Origin: Deltaproteobacteria bacterium | Lineage (GTDB): Bacteria > Desulfobacterota_C > Deferrisomatia > Deferrisomatales > JACRMM01 | Reading direction: 5' to 3' | DNA length: 11,872 nucleotides | NCBI GenBank assembly: GCA_016218905.1 | Contig: JACRCS010000693.1 | Span: 1 to 11,872 of the forward strand | In this document: piece after piece, positions 7,068 to 11,872 of the stretch | Numbering within the stretch: the first letter of the stretch is position 1 | Layout: every line of letters starts with the position of its first letter | Notes under the pieces: model-generated | What the model was told of the DNA's origin: nothing | The model's database searches: none | What the model saw: the letters and a program-made list of their open reading frames with translations, nothing else | Made by a program: the position numbers and the translations under genes

Positions 7068-9899
7068 ATGATGAAAAGCAGGCGGTCCAACCCTGGCGAG
7101 CGGCGCAGAGATCCCGGGACCGTCCTTCCCTCGAGCCTGCTGCACGCCTTCGAGCAGTTCGGTGCGACGGCGGATCTGGACGACTGTCTGGAGAGCTTCC
7201 TGGGGAAGATCTTGGAGGTCGATCGTGTGGCGAAGGCCGAGATCTACCTCTGCAACAAGAAAAATGATCTTGTGCGTGTTGCAGATGGCGTCAATGTCCG
7301 CAGTGAAGGAGCAACAACAAGAAAGGTCCATGTCGAATCATGGCTATTAAATGGTATCGGTAACCAAACAGTCAGGAAGAATAGGTCTCCCAAGCTAACC
7401 GCTGTTCTCTCGATTCCATTAATAGACTCCATGAGTCTTATTGGATTGCTGGTAATAGCTACAGATTGTATTGTCATATCGGATGCCATTGATTTCAACA
7501 AGCTACGCCTGTACGCAGGGCAGTTGTCTTTGCACATGAAGAACGCAATGCTTGCGTTGGAAGTGAGTGAATTGCGCGATGATCTCAAGACCGCCCAAGC
7601 AAATAACACGGAATTGCTGGGGCATGTTGCGACTTTGAGCAAGGAATTGTACGCGATTACAGCAATTTCCACCAAGATCAACAAATCTTTGAATTTCCAG
7701 CGCTCCCTCAAGACGACCATCGCGACGTTGCGGACGATGTTCGGGGCCTCAGTGGTCTCTATCTACGTCAAGGATCCAAGAAAACACAACATGAGATGGG
7801 TGTCGTATCCCTCTGATCGGGATGAGAGACAAGTCCAGAGCGAGCTTGTAGCAGAAGTAGAGGAGACGTTCCTGCCATCCTTGTTGGAGCCGAAGTTCTC
7901 TTCTCTCTCCGGCCGACCGCGCGAATTCAAGTCTGAGAAGTCGATCAATGCATCAGATTCATTGCGGATTACTGGCATCCAGCTTAAGGGAAAAGAAGAG
8001 ACCCTTGGAGCTATCGTTGTTTACAGCCGCCAGGAAAATAGGATCAGCACCGACGGCTTGAGGCTGCTGTCTGGCATCGCCAGTATCATGGCAATGTCCT
8101 TGGAAGGCATGATACTTTACAGGAAAAGCGAGGTCAGCAAATCCAATGCGGCCTTCTTGGCTGGGTCAATCGCAAGATTCAATCGAGACTTGGACCTCAG
8201 GGCGACGCTCAATGCAGTGGCAGAGAGGGGGGCAGTTTTCGCGGGAACGAACGGCCACGCGCTGCTGGAGACAAAGTTCGATGACAGAGTCGTAGCGTGC
8301 GGCTATTCGGACCAGAGCGGCGAGAGACGTCTCGATCTGCAAATGATTCCTGGACAGCACGCACTTGCCGTGAAGGCTTTCTTGCGCAGAGCGGCACCGA
8401 GCACCGGCGCAATGCTGAGCAGGTCGCTCGAGAACTGCGATGGCGTGGACGTCGATACTGAGGCGGTCATGTCCCAGCTGGGGATTCAGGCGATCCTGGC
8501 AATCCCTTTGGAAGTGAGAGGACAGAGAATCGGCACATTGGCGTTCTCGCCAGGAACCAAGAAGGTTCTATTCAACTACGAGGATATTGCGATCGCTGAG
8601 GGTATCTGCAATTCCGCTGCCATTGCAATCGATCATGCCCGCGCCTACACGGAAAGTCTGGAGCATAGCGATCAGCTGGAAACAGAGGTCACTGCAAGAG
8701 ATCAGCAGTTGACACTGATTCGAGAGAAGCAGCAGGCCCGTGTCGAAGAGGAAGCGGAAATCATCTTCTGGGTGAATGCGAGGTATCGGATCGTATTTGT
8801 CAATAGAACGATGGAAATCCTCTCCGGACGCCCTAGGGGCGAATTGTGCCTGGCTGATCTCAAGAGCGAGCAGATCATTCATGAGCACGATCGTGAGGCG
8901 GTCTTCGGTGCCTTCCAGAGGGTCTTGACCGGAGAAGCCTCGGCAGTCAGGGGTTTGGAGTACCGTCATCTCGAGAGCGGGGGGCGAGAACGCCTGATTT
9001 CCCTGACCGTGTATCCGGCCAAGGACCTGTCGGGACAAGTGATCGGTTTGGAGGCGATCGGTCGAGACGTTACCGACAGGAAGAAACTCGAGGCGGAGCT
9101 CGCAAGAGCGAAGGAACTGGCGCTGCTGGGCGAGTTTTCTGGCGCCGTAGCTCATCAAATAAGGAATCCACTGGTCAATATACTGATGGGAACGAAGTTG
9201 TTGCAGCATGAGCTGGGCTTCAGAGACGGCGAGAGTCGGCCTCCCAACTATAGGTTTGGAGAGGAGGCGGATAATGCGAAGCTTGAAAGCATATTTAGCA
9301 ATTTGTTGTGCGGGATCGACAATTTGAACCACGTAGTAACACAATTACTCAATTACACAAAGGCATTGAAGCTGGCGTTTTCTGCACAACAAGTGGCCCA
9401 TGTTTTACGGGACGGCCTGAGGCTCTTTGAGAATATCATCAATCAACGCTCCATTAGGGTCAAGGAGCTGATCGACCCGGCTGTCCCTCCGGTCTATCTC
9501 GATGCGGTTCTGATCGGGAGTGTGCTCCAGAACCTCGTCGACAACGCCCTCTACGCCATGCCGGAGGGGGGGTGCCTGACGCTGGCTGCGGCTCCTTACC
9601 AGCAAAGGCCGGGCTATGTGTTGGTATCGGTCTGCGACACCGGCATTGGCGTTGATCCGGAGGCGCTGAACAAACTCTTCCGCCCTTTTTACACGACGAA
9701 GGACTGCGGGACCGGCCTCGGGCTTTCCGTCGCACACCGAATCGTGGAGGCCCATGGGGGCAGCATCTGGGCCTGCACGAACCCGTGCCGCCACCTGACG
9801 GGGTTCGACGACGCGAAGGCGGATGGGGATTTCCCCCCGAAACGGGGGCTCACGGTACACATGCTGCTTCCGGCCTCTCAGGTTCACCGGCCCTCCTGA
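7068..9899 (+). CDS. Soluble hybrid-sensor histidine kinase with GAF-like, PAS, HisKA and HATPase domains
   Basis: This cytoplasmic sensor kinase (943 residues from ATG 7068; 7071 is equally possible, with GCGAGAG as Shine-Dalgarno) probably phosphorylates the adjacent response regulator. There is no signal peptide or membrane segment. The N-terminal 525 residues hold about three GAF-like repeats (about 35-165, 205-350 and 375-525), each ending in a strand such as IPLIDSMSLIGLLVIA or IPLEVRGQRIGTLAF. A coiled coil follows at about 525-562, then a PAS domain at about 563-670 (IIFWVNARYRIVFVNR...IGRDVTDRKKLE). The kinase core has the H-box VAHQIRNPL with His696, the N-box NLVDNALYAM (822-831), G1 DTGIGV, F-box LFRPFYTTK and G2 GTGLGLS. 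The residue after the phospho-His is Gln instead of the usual Glu. The ligand is unknown; GAF domains can bind haem, iron, nucleotides or nothing. Residues about 65-560 are encoded by markedly AT-richer DNA than the flanks. "Hybrid" here means multi-sensor only: there is no receiver domain. Confidence 0.93.
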   Translation: MMKSRRSNPGERRRDPGTVLPSSLLHAFEQFGATADLDDCLESFLGKILEVDRVAKAEIYLCNKKNDLVRVADGVNVRSEGATTRKVHVESWLLNGIGNQTVRKNRSPKLTAVLSIPLIDSMSLIGLLVIATDCIVISDAIDFNKLRLYAGQLSLHMKNAMLALEVSELRDDLKTAQANNTELLGHVATLSKELYAITAISTKINKSLNFQRSLKTTIATLRTMFGASVVSIYVKDPRKHNMRWVSYPSDRDERQVQSELVAEVEETFLPSLLEPKFSSLSGRPREFKSEKSINASDSLRITGIQLKGKEETLGAIVVYSRQENRISTDGLRLLSGIASIMAMSLEGMILYRKSEVSKSNAAFLAGSIARFNRDLDLRATLNAVAERGAVFAGTNGHALLETKFDDRVVACGYSDQSGERRLDLQMIPGQHALAVKAFLRRAAPSTGAMLSRSLENCDGVDVDTEAVMSQLGIQAILAIPLEVRGQRIGTLAFSPGTKKVLFNYEDIAIAEGICNSAAIAIDHARAYTESLEHSDQLETEVTARDQQLTLIREKQQARVEEEAEIIFWVNARYRIVFVNRTMEILSGRPRGELCLADLKSEQIIHEHDREAVFGAFQRVLTGEASAVRGLEYRHLESGGRERLISLTVYPAKDLSGQVIGLEAIGRDVTDRKKLEAELARAKELALLGEFSGAVAHQIRNPLVNILMGTKLLQHELGFRDGESRPPNYRFGEEADNAKLESIFSNLLCGIDNLNHVVTQLLNYTKALKLAFSAQQVAHVLRDGLRLFENIINQRSIRVKELIDPAVPPVYLDAVLIGSVLQNLVDNALYAMPEGGCLTLAAAPYQQRPGYVLVSVCDTGIGVDPEALNKLFRPFYTTKDCGTGLGLSVAHRIVEAHGGSIWACTNPCRHLTGFDDAKADGDFPPKRGLTVHMLLPASQVHRPS

Positions 9900-9931
9900 C
9901 GGAGGGGGAGTTACAAGTCGCGAGGGCATCC

Positions 9932-11323
9932 ATGAGGCAACGAATTCTCGTCGTCGATGACCAGGCATCCATCTGTGAGCACATCAGCACCCTCCTTCGC
10001 AGCGAGGGGTACGAAGTGACCGTGGCGTACAACCCTGAGCAGGCGCTGGACCGCCTGTCGGCGCAAGCCTTCGACGTCTTGCTCGCTGACATGAAAATGC
10101 CCGGAATGAGCGGTCTGGAGCTCTTCAAGGTCGCACGGAAGATCGATCCTGACCTTTCCTGTGTCATCATGACGGCATTCGGTTCCATTTCCTCGGCTGT
10201 TGCCTCGATCAAGGAGGGCGTGAGCGATTACATCCAAAAGCCGTTCGAGCCGGAGGCGCTCCTCATTGCCGTTGAAAAGACTGTGAACGGAAGGGAGATG
10301 ATCCGAGAGATTCGCGATTTGCGGAAAGAGGTGAGCCAGCGCTACGCCTTCGGGAACATGATCGGGAAGAATGTGGCCATGCAGAATGTCTATGACCTTA
10401 TCGAGAAGGTCGCCAAAACCGACGCGAGGATCCTGATCACTGGGGAGACCGGTGTCGGCAAAGAGCTGGTGGCGAAGGCCATCCATTACAATAGCCTCCG
10501 GAACAAGAGACCTTTTGTTGCGCTCAATTGTGGGGCGCTTCCCGAAAGTTTGCTGGAATCCGAACTCTTTGGCTACGAAAAGGGAGCATTCACGGGTGCT
10601 GGCCAATCGAGGCCCGGAAAGTTCGAATACGCTCAAGGGGGAACGATCTTCTTAGACGAAGTCGGCGATATTTCTGCAGCAATGCAGGTAAAACTTCTTA
10701 GAGTTCTGCAGGAGAGAGTTTTTGAAAGGGTTGGCAGCAACGAGCCGATTTCGAGCGACGTGAGGATTATTTCCGCGACAAACCAGAACTTGGAAGAAAA
10801 GATAGAGGCGAGACAGTTCAGGACAGACTTATTCTATCGACTGAATACCGTTCCTATTCATATTCCGCCGCTCAGAGAAAGAAAGGACGACATCCCTCTG
10901 CTCGTGGAGCATTTCATGGAAGTCTTCAATAAAGCCCTCGGAAAAAACATACATAAGATCTCCTCTCGTGCCATGAACCAGTTGATGACCTACGACTGGC
11001 CCGGAAACGTTCGGGAACTCGAGAATGTCATCGAACGGCAGTTCGTCACGGTCGAAGGCGATTCCGTGGAGGAGATCATCCTTCCGGGCTCCGGCGGAGC
11101 GGTGACGGCGGCCGAGCCGCTCGAGGGGATGGGCGTGGGGTTGCCGTTCGAGGTCGCGCGATCCATGATCCTGCGTCGGTTTGAGAAGACCTACTTATCC
11201 GACGCTCTGCAGCGCCACCGGGGCAACGTGGCCGAGGCCGCCAAGGGGACGGGCATCAATCAGCGCACTCTCTGGCGCAAGCTGAAGGAATATGGGCTGA
11301 AGCGCGTGAGCTTCGTCCCGTAG
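9932..11323 (+). CDS. NtrC-family sigma54-dependent response regulator
   Basis: This 463-residue activator opens sigma54-RNA polymerase promoters after phosphorylation. The receiver (residues 1-120) has the acidic pocket Asp9/Asp10, phospho-acceptor Asp53 in LLADMKMPG, Thr81 and Lys103. The AAA+ domain (about 142-370) has Walker A GETGVGKE (171-178), the sigma54-contacting loop GAFTGA (218-223), Walker B GGTIFLDE (236-243), the arginine-finger region FRTDLFYRLN and the WPGNVRELENVIERQ sensor-II region. The C-terminal Fis-type helix-turn-helix is GNVAEAAKGTGINQRTLWRK (431-450). All key residues are present, so it should be active. The start is ATG 9932, preceded by GAGGG and beginning with the canonical MRQRILVVDD; the frame is open upstream but that part overlaps the kinase gene. 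It lies 32 bp after the kinase, so the pair is almost certainly co-transcribed. Targets are unknown; the downstream flavodiiron gene is a candidate. Confidence 0.96.
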   Translation: MRQRILVVDDQASICEHISTLLRSEGYEVTVAYNPEQALDRLSAQAFDVLLADMKMPGMSGLELFKVARKIDPDLSCVIMTAFGSISSAVASIKEGVSDYIQKPFEPEALLIAVEKTVNGREMIREIRDLRKEVSQRYAFGNMIGKNVAMQNVYDLIEKVAKTDARILITGETGVGKELVAKAIHYNSLRNKRPFVALNCGALPESLLESELFGYEKGAFTGAGQSRPGKFEYAQGGTIFLDEVGDISAAMQVKLLRVLQERVFERVGSNEPISSDVRIISATNQNLEEKIEARQFRTDLFYRLNTVPIHIPPLRERKDDIPLLVEHFMEVFNKALGKNIHKISSRAMNQLMTYDWPGNVRELENVIERQFVTVEGDSVEEIILPGSGGAVTAAEPLEGMGVGLPFEVARSMILRRFEKTYLSDALQRHRGNVAEAAKGTGINQRTLWRKLKEYGLKRVSFVP

Positions 11324-11345
11324 ACAACCAGGCCCCGCGCTCTGC

Positions 11346-11363
11346 CCTTCTGGCGCCAGGAGG
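11346..11363. promoter_or_regulatory. 18-bp near-palindrome downstream of the regulator gene
   Basis: CCTTCTGGCGCCAGGAGG has eight of nine symmetric pairs matching, around a perfect 10-bp core CTGGCGCCAG; the only mismatch is 11349/11360. It begins 23 bp after the regulator stop. As DNA it could be a binding site for a dimeric protein, such as the Fis-type activator just encoded. As RNA it could fold into a hairpin (with a G-U pair), but no T tract follows, so it is not a standard terminator. Confidence 0.4.
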
Positions 11364-11386
11364 CGGCGGACCGCCACGTTCCGGTG

Positions 11387-11401
11387 GGCACGCGGGCCGC
11401 T
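11387..11401 (+). promoter_or_regulatory. Weak sigma54-like -24/-12 sequence upstream of the flavodiiron gene
   Basis: GGCACG (11387-11392) matches the -24 core, and GC (11399-11400) followed by T lies exactly 10 bases after GG, the required spacing. Against the consensus TGGCACG-N4-TTGCW, the leading T is G and the TT before GC is CC, so the -12 half is poor. In GC-rich DNA such a match can occur by chance. It is listed because the gene just upstream encodes a sigma54 activator. Transcription would start near 11411. Confidence 0.25.
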
Positions 11402-11428
11402 GCGACGTCGCGGTGACAGCACTCGAAA

Positions 11429-11447
11429 GGAGGGGTGAGGCTCCTCC
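11429..11447 (+). promoter_or_regulatory. Leader hairpin enclosing a Shine-Dalgarno-like AAAGGAGG
   Basis: GGAGGGG (11429-11435) pairs with CTCCTCC (11441-11447) in a 7-bp stem with one G-U pair and a TGAGG loop. The 5' arm belongs to AAAGGAGG (11426-11433), a perfect ribosome-binding sequence with no start codon at a usable distance. The CCTCC of the 3' arm could instead pair with GGAGG at 11470-11474, the likely ribosome binding site of the flavodiiron gene. No T tract follows. Confidence 0.3.
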
Positions 11448-11479
11448 CTCAACGACAACCGTGGGAAATGGAGGTCGCG

Positions 11480-11872
11480 ATGCGGAGAGCTGTCGAGATT
11501 CGGGAAGGGGTGTACTGGGTGGGAGCCGTCGATTGGAACATCCGGGACTTCCACGGGTACACGACGAACCGGGGAACGACCTACAACGCCTACCTGGTCG
11601 TCGGAGAGGAGAAGACCGCGCTCGTCGACTCGGTGAAGGCACCGTTCGCGACGGAGATGCTCTCCCGCATCGAGACTGTCCTCGACCCCGCGCGCATCGA
11701 CTACGTCGTCGTCAATCACGTCGAGATGGATCACTCGGGGGCGTTGCCGATGCTCCTGGAGCGAGCGTCCGGCGCGAGGCTTCTCGCGACGGAAAACGGG
11801 ATCAAGGCACTGCAGAGGCACTACCGCAGGGATTGGCCGATGGAGAGCGTGAAGACCGGCAGGGAGGTCGAC
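11480..11872 (+). CDS. FprA-type flavodiiron protein, N-terminal part (3' end outside window)
   Basis: Flavodiiron proteins reduce O2 to water or NO to N2O at a non-haem diiron centre, protecting anaerobes. The 131 visible residues are the start of the metallo-beta-lactamase-like diiron domain. They begin MRRAVEIREGVYWVGAVDW, then RGTTYNAYLVVGEEKTALVD, and reach NHVEMDHSGALP near residues 90-101. There the H-x-E-x-D-H pattern supplies iron ligands and is intact, unlike inactive beta-lactamase relatives. The FMN (flavodoxin) domain would follow outside the window. ATG 11480 has GGAGGT four bases upstream; an in-frame ATG at 11468 is an alternative that would add four residues. Whether it favours O2 or NO cannot be read from this part. 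It lies 156 bp after the sigma54 activator gene on the same strand. Confidence 0.93.
   Translation, partial: MRRAVEIREGVYWVGAVDWNIRDFHGYTTNRGTTYNAYLVVGEEKTALVDSVKAPFATEMLSRIETVLDPARIDYVVVNHVEMDHSGALPMLLERASGARLLATENGIKALQRHYRRDWPMESVKTGREVD

Noticed and set aside
9785..9931. 49-residue N-terminal extension of the response regulator
   Set aside because: It overlaps the end of the kinase gene, has no receiver-like sequence, and ATG 9932 gives the canonical receiver start.
1..11872. Search for CRISPR arrays, tRNAs, rRNAs, insertion sequences and a cobalamin riboswitch
   Set aside because: No regularly spaced repeats, transposase motifs, terminal inverted repeats, tRNA-like cloverleaf or B12-box-like leader was seen by eye. 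A riboswitch, if any, would lie upstream of the first bza gene outside the window.

Overview
The window looks like chromosomal DNA from a high-GC anaerobic bacterium, most likely a Desulfuromonadota/deltaproteobacterial-type organism. This is inferred from gene content: oxygen-independent synthesis of the B12 lower ligand, B12-binding radical SAM enzymes, DUF2284, DUF1638 and DUF6485-like proteins, a sigma54-type two-component system and a flavodiiron protein. No rRNA or other taxonomic marker is present, so the placement is tentative. The first 6.8 kb is very GC-rich (hand count 50 of 60 bases at 4261-4320), which produces many long spurious ORFs on both strands.

Region 1 (1-5008, + strand) is the distal part of an anaerobic 5,6-dimethylbenzimidazole (DMB) operon in the order cobT (3' part only), bzaC, bzaD, bzaE. 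The genes overlap by 4 bp (GTGA, ATGA) or are 6 bp apart, so they are probably co-transcribed and translationally coupled. By the established pathway, BzaC O-methylates 5-hydroxybenzimidazole, BzaD and BzaE (both with a B12-binding domain and a CxxxCxxC radical SAM motif) complete DMB, and CobT activates the base for attachment to the cobamide. The bzaAB or bzaF gene that makes 5-hydroxybenzimidazole would lie upstream, outside the window. BzaC here carries an extra C-terminal cysteine-rich DUF2284-like domain.

Region 2 (5009-5961, + strand) holds a 62-residue cysteine-rich protein with a strong Shine-Dalgarno and a candidate extended -10 promoter. It overlaps by 4 bp an uncharacterised 215-residue Rossmann-type protein with a CPSDCPEPEDLC motif.

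Region 3 (5962-6768, - strand) is a DUF1638 protein convergent with region 2. The 299 bp between it and the next gene contains a perfect 7+7 bp inverted repeat, the best operator candidate in the window.

Region 4 (7068-11323, + strand) is a two-component pair: a soluble histidine kinase with about three GAF-like domains, a PAS domain and HisKA/HATPase domains, followed 32 bp later by an NtrC-family sigma54 activator. Large internal parts of both genes are much lower in GC (37-42% by hand count in two 60-base samples) than their surroundings.

Region 5 (11480 to the edge, + strand) is the N-terminal part of an FprA-type flavodiiron protein. Its 156-bp upstream gap contains an 18-bp near-palindrome, a weak sigma54-like -24/-12 sequence and a leader hairpin. 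A GAF sensor plus a sigma54 activator next to a flavodiiron gene recalls the NorR-NorVW nitric-oxide circuit, with sensing and activation split across two proteins. This link is inference.
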